Positions 35,111 to 47,609 of a stretch of 64,000 bases of DNA are shown here, one piece after another. Origin of the DNA: Ehretia macrophylla (taxonomy: Eukaryota > Streptophyta > Magnoliopsida > Boraginales > Ehretiaceae); NCBI GenBank assembly GCA_037974665.1, contig CM075770.1:96096850-96160849 (forward strand). Reading direction: 5' to 3'. Positions within the stretch are counted from its first letter, which is position 1. The number at the start of each line of letters is the position of its first letter. The translations under genes were made by a program, and so were the position numbers. The notes beneath the pieces are model-generated. The model saw only the letters and a program-made list of their open reading frames with translations, was not told where the DNA came from and ran no database searches.

Positions 35111-38100
35111 ATGGGAGGTGGTAGCGATAATGACCCCAAGGGCAAAAAAATTAAATTGACGGATTTCTTAGGAAGGCGCAGAGAACGTGGGCAAGTGACT
35201 AACACATCGACAGGTTAGTAATGTATACAATATTATTATTTTACTCAATTAAAATTAATACTTCCGATTTATATGTGTTGTATCATAGTTGACAAGTTTG
35301 TATGGTTTACAGGTACAGGGCAGCCATCATATGGTCGCGGACAAACACATCGTCAAACTCCAAGTGCTCACCATTCCATAGGTGCACATGGTGTATCAGT
35401 GCATAACTCCAGTTCAGCCTCCATTGGTATGGAGCAGCGGGTGGCAGACACTCCACTTCCACAGCAGGTAATGCCTCGTGAACTTTCACGTTCATCCGGA
35501 GCTCCCGTTGACCATGTAACTGGTCATACTAGTCCAAACATTCCACATCACCCTCACGCAACGGATACCTAAACCACTACCTCATCCGGATTGCAACAAG
35601 GTTTTGATGATCTACATGTTGAGAGGGATGACACTCCTGTACATGGTGACACACAATGTCACCCGATGGCTGTGTCATCGAGACCTGCAGAAGATCGAGC
35701 TGATGGTATTCCAGACTGGATAACATATAGATTCTCATCTATGGAGGAATTTGCAACATGGGCCACTGATTCACGCAAGCATCTTAAAGTTAAAGGTGTT
35801 GGGTAAGTAGAATTATTCATTAACAATATATCTATATAGTAAAAGTTAAGTTTCATACCATATAACACAACAGTTTCTTTTATAATTTGTAGATTGGATC
35901 CATATAATGCGACCAGAGATATTAGGAAATCACTACATGCAGGCTATTTACAGCCTTGGACAACTTGGGGAGAGATTCCACCCGATATGAAGGATAAATT
36001 TTTTGATTACTTTAAGGTTTGAAAAATGCATTCAATTTATATATTACACAAACATATTATGTACTTGAGATATATATCAGATGTACTTTCTATATTTTTA
36101 TTATATGATTCACAGAGGATGTACAAGTGGTATCCCTGTGACGAAGCAGCCGTTGCTAAGAGGTTTAGCTTTTTCGGGCAAACACGAGTAACTGATAACT
36201 TAAGCAAAGCCCGTAAACAAGATAAGAAGCCATCGTGGCTCTCGCAGGATGTATGGGATAGAATGAAAGTGGTGTGGAGTTCCCCAGCATGGCAGGACAA
36301 ATCCAAATGAAACTCTGATAATAGAAGGAAAAATCCATCTACGCACCATTTGGGATGTATCCCCGGACACGAATGGACAAGGAGGATGGTAAGAATAAAG
36401 CTGACTGTACTGCAATAAGTGATAAATAATGAACAATATTATCTTGTTCATTACATGTCGAGTTGTTTGTTTTGGTGAAATTTTAATGTAGGCCGAAGAA
36501 CACGGGAATGAAGTGACTTTTGTTGATGTTTTCAACAAAGCTCATCGAAATGGTGGTGATGGACCATACATAGACGCACGGGCTGAACAGATAGTGGTAA
36601 GCTAGTTTCTTTAAACTTTAGAACGTTGATAATTGATATACATAGAGTTTATACAAATGTTTTATCCACACTGACGATGAAGAACTCGAATTCGCTCACA
36701 AATTTGTTAAATTGTTGATTACACCCCTAATTATATGAAATGTAATGATACCAAGTACATGATTGAAGTTAGGTTAGTGTGTTGAATGGAAAAAAACTTC
36801 TATAATCTCACATGATTGTTTGAAACTAAGTTAAAGTTGGTTGAACGATTTAATATCTGAGAAAGTTTAGTAAAGAATATTAGAGTTGTATGATAATCAG
36901 AATTATAGATATAGTATTTCAATAGCAAATGGAAAGGCATGCATGAATATCTAATTTTGTTTAGTAGAAACAGTTTGATGGCCTTAGGAACTTGTTTAAT
37001 ATTCATTGTATTTGACTGTTAATGCTTGTATGTTGGGTTGTGGCTATATCTTCAGATAATACAGGTAACTGGTTACTTCATGGTACAGAGGAGATTCTGT
37101 CCGTTTGTCGGGTCCGAAAATTTTAAGGGAATTTGTTAATTCTTGATTACAAGCTTAATTATATGAAATGTAATAATGGCAATGGTGTTATTGAACTTAG
37201 GTTCAAGTGTTGAATGGTTAAAACTTGAGTAATCATACAATCTTGTTTGCTACTAAGTTAAAGTTAAATCCGATATGTTAGAGTGATATGATAATCGGAA
37301 TTATAGCGATAGTATTGAAATAGATAATGGAAATGCATACATGAATGTAAGATTTTGTTTAATATTTCATTGTGTTTGAGTGTGAATGCTTGTATATTGC
37401 GTTGTGGCTATTTCTTCTGAGTGCAGGTAATTAGTTAGTCCACAGTACAGAGGAGATCATGTCCGTTATTCAGGTCCGAACTTACCCTTTTAGCGTGGGG
37501 TCTTGTCGGACCACGACATTTTATGAAAGTAAATGTATGTTTTCCTTAGTGCATGTTTTGTTTGTTTCTCTAATGGTTTGTCAAATTATATTTTTGGTTT
37601 GAATCCGAAATTGTCAATATTATTCATGTCTCTACGTGTTGATATTTGTGCGTTATAGGCTCGATACACAGAACTGCTTCAACAGGCATCACAACCATTA
37701 GAGGCATCTGAGTCCGATTCAGCTCCAACTCCTGTTGATCGTAACGCATTATTCTTGGAGGTAGTTGGTAGACCACGCAAGGGTCGTTTATATGGGGTGG
37801 GATCACATGTCTCTGTGGCGTCTACATCAAAGAGTTACCCTACTACCGGAAGCCACATCACGCAAAAAGATCTCCAGAAGGCAGTTGCTCAAGCCACAGC
37901 ATCTTTGGAAAGCAAGCTGGAAAAGAATAACGAGGCGTACCACAATCTGCAAGAGAAGCTGGATAAGTAGAACGAGGCATACTACAAACTCCAACAAGAA
38001 AATTCATCACAACTCTGTGATGTCCAAGCACAACTAGCACTACTTGCTTCACGGTTACCTATTCCTGCACAACAACAGTGTTCGTCGTCTTCGTCTTCGT

Positions 38101-38139
38101 CTTCGTCTTCATCTTCGAATGATGGTGAAATGCAATAGA
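35111..38139 (+). pseudogene. Second CACTA gene, Ptta/En/Spm-type (TNP1/TNPA-like) protein
   Basis: ATG at 35111 (MGGGSDNDPKGKKIKLTDFL). GT-AG exons can be followed: exon 1 to about 35212, exon 2 about 35313-35803, exon 3 about 35893-36016, exon 4 about 36115-36388, exon 5 about 36492-36595, and a last exon from about 37660 to TAG at 38139. Family hallmarks are KKPSWLSQDVWDRMKVVWSS, EEHGNEVTFVDVFNKAH, and VVGRPRKGRLYGVGSH in the last exon. A heptad-like charged helix (QKDLQKAVAQATASLESKLE) and a poly-Ser tail end the protein. Stops occur in exon 2 (about 35570), exon 4 (about 36308) and the last exon (about 37968). In the family this DNA-binding protein recognises subterminal repeats. Confidence 0.85.
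36703..37480. repeat. Tandem duplication (~420-bp unit) in the last intron of the second CACTA gene
   Basis: Copy 1 (about 36703-37118) and copy 2 (about 37127-37480) share long blocks such as TTATATGAAATGTAATAAT, GGGTTGTGGCTAT and GTACAGAGGAGAT. They have diverged by many substitutions and indels, so the duplication is old. It lies wholly in the intron between about 36598 and 37659. Confidence 0.8.
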
Positions 38140-38344
38140 ATTTATAACTTTTTTACTGTTATGACATTATAAAACTCTATTACAATCAGACTGTAATAAC
38201 TTTTAGGTTTACTTTGAACAATCTTTTTAGATATTCAATAGCTAATTCGACAAATATGTGCATTAGACATTATTTTTTAGTATTAAATATTTAATTGACA
38301 GGTCAAACAACTTATTATTATAATGGATATTTTTACAAATATAA

Positions 38345-38716
38345 ATTTACATTTGTGCGAGGGGTCGGCGAGGGACAAGTATTCGAGAGTCCGGCGAGAG
38401 CACGGCGATGGACGAAAACGGCAAGGGCACGGCGAGGGACGAAAAATGCGAGGGCACGGAGAGGGACGAAAAATGGGAGGGCACGGAGAGGGACGAAAAC
38501 GGCAAGGGCTAATTGCCCTCGCATAGTCGTCGTTGAAATGGTCACTCACCGAGTTGTCGCCGAATAGCGTGGGCTCAGCAAGGGACCGCAATTCACCGAC
38601 GAAAGTTTTGGCAAGGGAAGATTCCCCTCGCCAGGCCCTTGCCGAGACCCTTTCGGCGTCGACCCGGCGAGGGGAATCATCCCTCGGCGAGGGGAATCGT
38701 CCCTCGGCAAAACCGA
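38345..38716. repeat. Right subterminal repeat region of the CACTA element, with 4 x 27-bp tandem
   Basis: GGCGAGGG-type motifs in both orientations. Four consecutive 27-bp units, each built on a GCACGG-GA-GGACGAAAA core, occupy 38399-38425, 38426-38452, 38453-38479 and 38480-38506. The outer part (38510-38716) repeats CCCTCGGC and GCGAGGGGAAT words. Confidence 0.9.
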
Positions 38717-38733
38717 TTTTTCTTGTAGTGTTT

Positions 38734-40640
38734 ATTGTTTGCTTTACCCTTTACTACCATCACTTTTTGACCCACTTTCACTCGTCCCCACATTTGTGTT
38801 TAACCAAAGAGCATTGCTATAAGAAATGAAGTATTTACAATTTTCAGCATCTTGTTCCTGACGAGAGTGCGAAGCTAAGGTTATATAAACTGGTCAAAAC
38901 GAACGATAAGCTCATTGCAAGGTAGAGCTTATAAGCTTAAAACAACTTACTTTGACAATACTGCAGAGAAACTATATAATACAAGGAATCACACTGAAAG
39001 ATTTCTTTTTATAAATTAAGTTTTATAAATATGAACTTATCCCCTATTTAATTTCTAAGAAAAACATAAACTTTTGGCGGTTAAACTACTTTTATCAACA
39101 AATTTATCCATTTATTCATTGTGAGCTTTTAGCCTTACGAACTGATAATAAGACATATTAGATCCTATGTCTTTGTAAAGAATCATGAGATTCAACACTA
39201 AAATCAATTGATTCTAGGACAAGTAACTTCGGATTTTTATATGGTAATCTTGAAATTATAAAATCTTAAAGCTGAAGCTCAATTCCTTTTTTTTTTTTCT
39301 TTAAAAAAAAGTTAAACACTAAAGCTTAAGCTCAATCCTTTTTTTTTCCTTAAAAAAAAAAGTTAAACACTCTCAAGTACTTCAGTCTCTTTTCCCTTTC
39401 CCAATTTATCGTTTTCTTTCTTCGGCTTGTCGATATTTCTCGAACTGCAAAAATTTTGGAAGATAATCTGTAATTCATGTCATCTTGCTCTTTGGTTTTT
39501 CTTAAATGGAAAATACTAGGAAAATTTTTCTTTAATGAGGCACCTTTTTTCTCATCAAGCATATTTACGTAATCACAATGCAAAACGCCTCATTTTAAAG
39601 TATGGGAGAAATTTGCAAAAATAGCTCAGAACTCATTAGAGCCGAAATTGCACTAAATGCAGACAAACCCAAATAAAAGTGGACCACTTTTTATCGTCAA
39701 CAATTTTTTTTTTAAATGGAGAACGACCATTCTATAGATTTCGATTTCTTTTATGAGGACCATGTGAATATCAGATCAATCGTAGGAACTAATAATGAAG
39801 ACCATCTTTGGACAAACTACAACATTGACCAGAGGTCCAAAGTTTTTGTGATTCTGCTCTCACGACATGGCCTTTGATTCAACCATAGGCGAGCTGTCAT
39901 TGATTGAGAAATTTTTTAAAATATAACGATATTTTAAAAGTATTTTTAATTTGAAATATTACTTAATTTTTAATTAAAAAAATTATTTTTGTCTGAAATA
40001 TTAATTAATTCTCACTAAAAAAAAATTTACATATAAATGTTAATTATAACTCTCACTAAAAAGGATGCCCTTAGATTCAACATTATACATCTATTTCATA
40101 ATAGAAACTGCAGTAGCCAGAATATAAATGAATTTAGAGTGGCTCTCCCATTTTTAAATGGTTCCTGTGAGAATTTCAAAACTATAAATTCATAAACAAT
40201 TTTCTTCTGAAAATCAAGTATAATTCTCTCAATATGTTTGTGCGCTAGAAAAGATGAATTCCGTGTCAAGAATATTGATTAGGAAACTAAAGTCAAAGAG
40301 AACGAAATTTAAAAGGGTACAAACTAAATGCCAAGTTAACCTAATAGCTTAAAGGACAACGACACACACATGTCAAGAATCACCAACCATATACATCATT
40401 TGTGGTCATGTGCTCACACATGGCCATGAGTGGCCATCCGATCACCAAAAGTACATGGATACCTGCTTTGCGTGCATGTTATTGGCACTATGACCTGACC
40501 CTCACAAGCCATACTCTCACAGGCTAACCATCTTGAATTCTGAGAACAATTATGAGTTTCTGGAGGTAATATCACCTTTAATAGGGGTAGACCCCAAAAA
40601 CCACATGAAAGGTTCAACTAAAATGTAGGTACATTTTCTG
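38734..40640. other. No gene recognised
   Basis: Ordinary AT-rich sequence. A ~53-bp imperfect tandem duplication containing AAGCT(T/G)AAGCTCAAT and AAAAAGTTAAACACT lies at about 39268-39370. ORFs here are short and of non-protein-like composition. Confidence 0.5.
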
Positions 40641-40792
40641 TAGACTGTCTTACTTTCACATTTAGAATCGAATTTGAGATGTCCATATGTCCTTAGTTTT
40701 GTTCACTGTATGAATTGTTTTCTTCTCGGTACATAGGGTAAGATATAGGGTTTGTATGCAACATAAAAATGGTGAGACTACTAGGGCCTTCC

Positions 40793-41215
40793 TCAGGAAA
40801 AAACTCTGATGCTCAAGTTAGTTTGGCCATCTAATGGGTAGAGAAGCTTATTACGATGACTTGTGGAGAACTTCAAACGTAGAGAACACCAATAAGATAT
40901 TGGTTTTAGTGTAAGTAAAAATGTGTGTGAGATAGAACTTAGAATGGTTGGGTTAGGATTATCCCCTTTACTGGGATGAGTAAAAGTCCTATTTATAAAC
41001 CCTTCTGCAGTGATAGGTTCTCTTCTACCAAACGATTTACTTTGTCGGTACCTTGAATCCATATTGGGCATCTTGGGAGGTTGAATTTGTATTGTTTTTC
41101 TAGAAAGATTTAGCATATATGGTAGATCTAATGATGTGTATTGGAAGTCGAGAGATTGGCTACATACAATGGTAATATCAAGCATTTGGTTTTGTCCCCT
41201 TCTTTTGGGTTCCAT
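40793..41215 (-). pseudogene. Unrecognised minus-strand ORF, possible retroelement remnant, part 1
   Basis: A 140-codon open frame starting MEPKRRGQNQMLDIT with no recognisable domain. It lies next to solo LTR I; on the other side of that LTR a second minus-strand frame (43372-43593) has a more protein-like composition. The two may be pieces of one degraded coding region split by the LTR, but the frames do not obviously join. It could equally be a chance ORF. Confidence 0.25.
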
Positions 41216-41346
41216 GTTCTTAGTAGATGTAGTGCTTTCTAGACCTTTATGGCATATAGGTTTCTATGACTTGAGCTATTAATGTGGCTTCTTCTGAAGT
41301 TGGATGGCGTATTTTGGACTCACCATTTGCTCCCCATTCCTAAGCT

Positions 41347-43358
41347 TGTCACGCCTGGACCCGACCCTGCCTAGAATTAAGCTTAGACATGACGGAACAC
41401 AAATATTATAACATCTATAGCATGTCACATTTAACAAATAGTAGAGGCTACACAACAAACAACCTGAAAGACTTGCTTAATACATGGCATAATAAATACA
41501 TTGTTTTCCAAAATAACTAACATAAGGCTAACAACACAAGCATGCCCAAATAAACTTACAACTTTACAACAAAAGTCACTTAAACTTCAAAATATACACT
41601 CTTAGCCAAATACATTACATGAGCACAAAGAGTATTCATTACAACATAAACTACATAAACAACATAAGCAATATGTACAACATCCAAAGCACGTCAAGTA
41701 AAGCCATCACTTTCATTCATCTCGTGGCTTGGTCTCAGCCTCACCTAAAATGGTAATGAAATGGGGTGAGCTTCACAAGCTCAGTGAGGGGGGAATACGG
41801 AAGGTTTTGGAAAATATTTAACTTGAAAATTTATTTGAAAACCTTTGCAAGCATTAAGCATTTAAAGACGATTAACTCAAGTAAGCACATAAAGCTATAT
41901 AACCACACAAGGAAGGATATGCTAAACATTATTGATACCACTCATTATACCACCATCACGAACTCCTCCACTTATCACTCCTACTCAATAAAATCTACGA
42001 CCCAACACCCAATAGACTTCTCTGTCTATGCGAGCGAGGAAATTGGACCATGGTAGTCATACCCTCGCTTGGCAAGCCTGATGCCGCCCAGTGTGACACA
42101 ACGTTACCATGTCGTGCTAAAAGGTTGCAACCCTTACACATTCGCATTTGCATTCAATCATATATCATACATTCACATTCGCTTTGAGAGGACAACAAAG
42201 TAGGTTTCCCCTCAATCACACTTAACATTTAATAGCACATTTGTTAGGTAACACAATAGGTTACCCAACTATTAGTGAACACTTTCAAACATTTAGCAAC
42301 AACATTTAACATCACTTTGCAACCACATTTATCAACACACTTGATAACCTACAATATAATACCAATATACACGCATTCATCTAGCATTTAGGGAACAATT
42401 TAAGCTATTAAACCACAAAAGGCAGTCCATTGCCTTTGCTGGAAAAATTTCCAACAAATGTGCATCTCACACAAACTCAACTATCCTTGCTCTCAAGCCA
42501 CTAAAATCATGTTATGAACCTATGTACATATTTATGAACTTCATATCTAAGCTAGGAATCAATATTAGCTTCATATCTAAGCTACAATCCAACCTACAAC
42601 TCAATAAAGCTAACATATAACATTTGATGGTTCATTGAAGCTCATATGCATATATGTTACTCTCAAAGCTCTACTAAGCAAGATATACATGCATAATTAA
42701 CAAATATAACACCATTACATAGATTCATAACAAAATAGCAAACTTTAAACTTTTAGATTTAAAAATCCCTCACCTATTTTGAAGATTAGAGCAAGAACAA
42801 ACAAGGTTGAACAAAGGAGAAACAAAATAAACTTGGTTTTGGTCCTAGCAAGCAAGCTTTCTCTCCAATTTCTCTTCAAAATCACCAAACCCTAGCTTTT
42901 CTATTTTCCCCTCTTTTTCTCTTCCTTGCCCGATTTCTTTCTCCCTCCTTTCTCTTGTTTTGCTTTGTTTTATTTTAATGAAACAGTCAAGCTAAGTCAA
43001 AACTAAATGGTCACGCAAGGTCAAATGTTTGGTAGATGAAATATCTAATAGGATAAAAGACCACTTATGCAAGGACATTTAATTTATTGACATGTATGAT
43101 CTACTAGGAAAACTATGTAGCAAATGTTAAATGATTACTAATGTAATGCCTTTTTATGTTAATGTCAAGCATGTCCTAGTCTACCAATTACCTATAAGTC
43201 TTATTATTTTAATGCAATGCCACTTTAATTTTAATCTCATGCAACTTAAATGCACATATTACATTCAAATAATAATTAAAGCAAGTACATACACATATTA
43301 TGTACCAATCATAAATAAAATAATTAATTGCACATAAAATCCATGTTCGGGTCTCACA
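41347..43358 (-). mobile_element. Solo LTR I (Ty3/gypsy-type)
   Basis: On the minus strand it starts TGTGAGACCCG (43358) and ends CCAGGCGTGACA (41347). The exact 5-bp duplication AAGCT flanks it (41342-41346 and 43359-43363). Length 2012 bp. It has the GC-rich box at about 42049-42095 and the hairpin TGAGCTT-GTG-AAGCTCA at about 41766-41782, followed on the minus strand by TTTTAG/GT. No internal domains. Fifth member of the A/B/C/D group. Confidence 0.9.
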
Positions 43359-43371
43359 AAGCTTGACAAAG

Positions 43372-43593
43372 TTAATGGTTGGCAGTGAGTTTGGCTTCAA
43401 GTTTGATCAAATCAGTGTTATGCTGTGGATAAGTTTGAGCATGTTCGTAGGACTCTACCAAGAGTCTCCCTATGGATATTTTTGGCATATTCCTACTAAA
43501 TCTAAAGCTACGTGCATTTAATTTTTGATTCGGCATAGCCATCATTTTGGAGGCGAGGGTTGCTCCAAGATAGCTTGGTTGTACTGATCTCAC
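43372..43593 (-). pseudogene. Unrecognised minus-strand ORF, part 2
   Basis: 73 codons, MRSVQPSYLGATLASKMMAM at the start and FRFSRNMPKISIGRLLVESY in the middle, ending TANH. The composition looks coding, but no family was recognised. The stretch to about 44700 on the same strand may continue it in broken frames. It could be the body of an old retroelement. Confidence 0.3.
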
Positions 43594-46500
43594 TGGTCCA
43601 CTTTCTTGATCTAAACCTTAGATCTTGCTTATTCAAGGGTGTGGCTCTTTTCGTTCTATGAGTGTTGTTGTTTGCCTTAAGCCTTTAGAGATTCTTGTAT
43701 TTCCTTCTTTTTCCTGGAGATTCTAATTGATCCCTTACTCTTGCAATGCTGCTTTTATCCTTTAGTTCTTCATAATCGAGCCTTGAGTATACCCTTCCTA
43801 GCTCTTCACTCGCACCACCAAAGGATCTTTATGGTTATTCTTTTAGTGAGAATTCTTCCTCCAAAGTGAAATGAGGCTCTTTATTTTCTTGTGACTAAGA
43901 CCCAAAGTAAAAGACCTTTATGCAATCCAAATTCCCTTCAGGCTTGTACGTTATGAACCCAGTTATAAAGGCCAATATCCTTCAACCTTCAGCTGTCGTA
44001 TAGCACTAGTGTCCAAGTCGTTGGATAATGGCATCCGCTTTTCTCTTGCCACCTTGATCACAAGCTGTTGTTGGCCCTTAACATTTTACTTGTCCAATTC
44101 TACCCAATGAAATGGATTATGGAATAAGGCTTCTGGGTGCTTTTACTAGTAAGGGTGTAACCTCTTTCCTAGCCCTTTCTTTTCATTCATTTTTTCATTG
44201 TCAATATTCTGCCATCTTGGTACTCGCTATCGTTTGCTGATACCTTGCCCTAGGGGCTCCAACTGCAAGATTTTAGCGGGGGACCCCAACCCATTATTTT
44301 CTACTCTACATGGTAAGCGTAGGATTTTAGGAACTCTTTTTATGCTCTTTTGTCGTTTTTCAGCTTAATCAGCTCCGGTCTTTTGACGCATGCTTCTCAT
44401 TCACAACTTTGTTTTGTCGAGTAGAGGTTAGGCGTGGAAAGAATCCAGTTGACATCTTTTCTTTGAATGCATTAGTATAGAGAAATGTTATCACTAATGT
44501 AGCCATGGTGGATGGTAGGGGTTAAAAAGGGGACTATGGAACGATGTCCTTCTGAGCTACTACTTCAACCTCGAACTGTTAAGCCATCCTCTCCTTTTTA
44601 GTTCCCACTTGAGCCTAGTCTACAAGCTAAGCGTTTGTGTTTAGACTTGATGGATAACATATTTGAGGCACGCTCGTCCTACCAATATTTTCTCTGTACT
44701 TTTTCTTGATTAGAACCCATTTGTTCTTCATCATGTAGTTTGCGTGTATCGTCATGTATTTGTTTAGGGGAAAATTTTACTAACTGGGGACCGGGGTTCA
44801 AGAGGATGGCGACACGTGGCAGTGGGACCCGCGACGATAAGTGTGATAAACAAAAGAGGAGCGTAATTGCTATCTATACCCCTGTACATATGGCTGTGGG
44901 ACCAACGGGCATTAATTGTAATAAAAAAAGAAAAAGAAAAAGAAAAAAATGACGGATTGAGAAAATGCTGGTGGGAATAAAATGTCTATTATGCCCTAAT
45001 TATTTCGACGAAATGACAATCATAATCTCGACTTTTATATCCAAAAAACAGACAATAAAGTTGACAATTTACCAAAATGACACAGACAAGTAATGACAAA
45101 ATAGTGGACAATGACGAAAAAAGACATGGGCATAGATGAGAAATTACGAAATAGCACAACATATTAAAATATTATAATATAAGGTATTTTGTTAAATTAA
45201 AATGAAAGAACATATACCCAACCACATGAACAATTAATAGAACAAAATAAACTTTGTACTTTGTAATATACACATATGATACTTTACAATTTTTAGTTTT
45301 CAAATAACTCAGTGAATAAATGTTATTGTAAATTTATTAGTAAATAATGTACGGAATTTGTATTATTAATAGCATATTGATAAATAAATAAATAAATAAG
45401 AACGGGGAGAGAAAATTACCCTTTTCAATCTATTAATTTTGATTGACATTGAAATTTATAAATGTCTAAATTCATATAATGACTAGAGGATTCACCATGT
45501 GATCTAATACTAAAGATTTGATATATGACACAATTCAAATAAATCAATATTGAAATTATGCTTAATAATCATTTTAATTGTAGTTTGGCTACCACGACTA
45601 ATTTTAACTTAGTAGGAGGAATATAAGATGTTAATTAACTACTATATTTGGTGAAATGAAATAGTTCTAACTTGTGTAAAATGACTTACATACACATAAA
45701 TAACATGAGATGATGAACCAATATGATACAGATTTAAAATATTCTCATAATATAATAATATAGGAAAAATAACAATTAAAATGGGAGAGAATAGGTGTAA
45801 AAGAAAAATCCTTACTTCTTTCTCTATTTAAAAACCGTGCACGATACTTTTGTCTCAAATGAGTGTGATGTATGAAAAGCACGACTTGGATTGTTGGAAT
45901 ATAATGGCAAAGGTCCATAATGTTTTGATCATAGTAGTTGCTATGGCCAAGCAAAAGAATGGCTTTCATATCCTGTAGTATCTCATAGGTTGATCGAGTA
46001 GTTAGCACATAAAAAAATTTTAACCTTGAAAGTAAAGATTTTATGTGTTCTTCTAATTACAACATGATTTTTCGATAAATTCATAATGGAATGATGCTTA
46101 GTAATAATTTTAAAAGAAGTTAAGATATATTGGACGAGTTTTATCTTACGTAGCATGAATATAGTATCTTATCACATTTATTTGGTAAAAAAAGGTGTAA
46201 ATTTGTTTATAAGCACTTACATACACGTAAATAATATGTGATGTGGAGCGTTTTGCATTAAAAGTATCATCCCTAATTCCCTATTCAATGGCTCTTATTT
46301 GCTCGAAATTGAAATTTATAAAGCTGGCAATGCATGTAATGACATAAGAACTCATGATTTGGTCATAGTAGATGTTATGACCTAGCAAAAGAATGGCTTT
46401 CGTATGTCATAGTATTACATGGATCGATCGAGTAGTTACCATATAGAAAAATTTAAACCTTGAAAGTAAAGATTTAAAGTGTCCCTTAAAATACAACATC

Positions 46501-46800
46501 ATTTTTCAGTAATTCATCTTTATCTTTATCATTATTCCTTTATAATAATTATATCTCTATCTCTATTAATTTTAATTTTAATACATAAAAGAATATGAAC
46601 AGACAACATTGTCCAATTTGGTATATTTGTAGGTAGTCAAAGGATGAAGGCTATTATACCATGTACTTACTATTGTGTACGTTTTATATACTATGACCAT
46701 AATAATCTTGGACAAAATCGTCAACTTATGCATATTTGTAAGTCGTCATGTGCCTAAAAGTGCTTGTACGATACTCTAACAAATTTGTACCTTTTCTCCT
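43594..46800. other. No gene recognised; diverged segmental duplication
   Basis: 43594-44740 may be degraded coding sequence on the minus strand. 44740-44950 has mixed composition with an A-rich end. 44951-46800 is AT-rich. A ~180-bp segment at about 45895-46075 recurs at about 46330-46510 (shared GCAAAAGAATGGCTTTC and CCTTGAAAGTAAAGATTT). Confidence 0.5.
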
Positions 46801-47053
46801 ATGACGAAACAACCCTTAGTAGAATCTGACACAAAATATCTGAAGGTAAATTACGTTTCAACCCTTATACAAAAATGTTCAAATTATATTAATAGGACTA
46901 TTATGGTCTTTTCATACCTTTTTTTCTACCGTCTTGCAATGCAGTCAGAACACTGTCTTTTCATTCTTCAACTTCCACCAACTCACCCTTCTTCTTCTTC
47001 AACATCCATCACTCTCTCTCTCTCTGTCTCCGTTCTACTTTTCCATACCAACC

Positions 47054-47394
47054 ACTGGCGGAGGCACATATAAGCCAGGGGGTTGTAACTCCTACTGATT
47101 TATAAAAATATTAAAATTTTCATATATTTTTTTTAAAAAAATTAAATATTTATGTATTTTTAGTTAAAAAATTTAATTAATCCCTACTGAAAAAATAAAA
47201 ATACTCATATAATTTAAAAATTATAAATTTTAGCCCCCATTAACTTATAAAAATGTTAAAATTTACATATATTTTTTTTAAAAATTAAAAATTTATATAT
47301 TTTTAATTAAAAAAATTAATTAACTCCCACTAAAAAAAAAAATTAAAAATTATAAATTTTAATCTCACTAACGAAAATTCCTGGCTCCACCCTG
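47054..47394. mobile_element. 341-bp non-autonomous element with 9-bp target duplication
   Basis: ATACCAACC occurs at 47045-47053 and 47395-47403, directly bracketing 341 bp of AT-rich sequence. The ends are loosely inverted (CTGGCGGAGGC against CAGGGTGGAGCC on the other strand). A 9-bp duplication fits Mutator-like elements. The interior repeats a TAAAATTT-ATAT-TTTTTTAAAAA block several times. Confidence 0.6.
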
Positions 47395-47403
47395 ATACCA
47401 ACC

Positions 47404-47575
47404 CCACCAAATCCTCACTACACAAAATCTGGAACAACATCAAACCAAACAGATTTGTAAGAGTTTCTATTTTTACTACACAGACCAATCTCTATCGATT
47501 TGTTCAGTAAGTACTTCTTCCTTTTCTTTTTGTCATCACATAGATCTAATTTACAAAGTAAGTTTTGTGTGCATG

Positions 47576-47609
<34 letters not shown>

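Larger units (their letters stand above)
27515..38730 (+). mobile_element. CACTA (En/Spm, CMC) DNA transposon, 11.2 kb
   Basis: Ends CACTACAAGAAAAA at 27515 and its exact inverse at 38717-38730 (14 of 14), flanked by TTT (27512-27514 and 38731-38733), the 3-bp duplication of CACTA elements. Subterminal regions at both ends are packed with TCGGCGAGGG-like words in both orientations. Inside are a tnp2-like transposase gene (31295-34951) and a second Ptta/En/Spm-type gene (35111-38139), both on the plus strand in the standard order. Both genes have stops, so the element is non-autonomous now, although its ends look usable. Confidence 0.95.

Noticed and set aside
38283..38829. Arg- or Pro-rich ORFs over the right CACTA end
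   Set aside because: They come from the 27-bp tandem and subterminal repeats in several frames.
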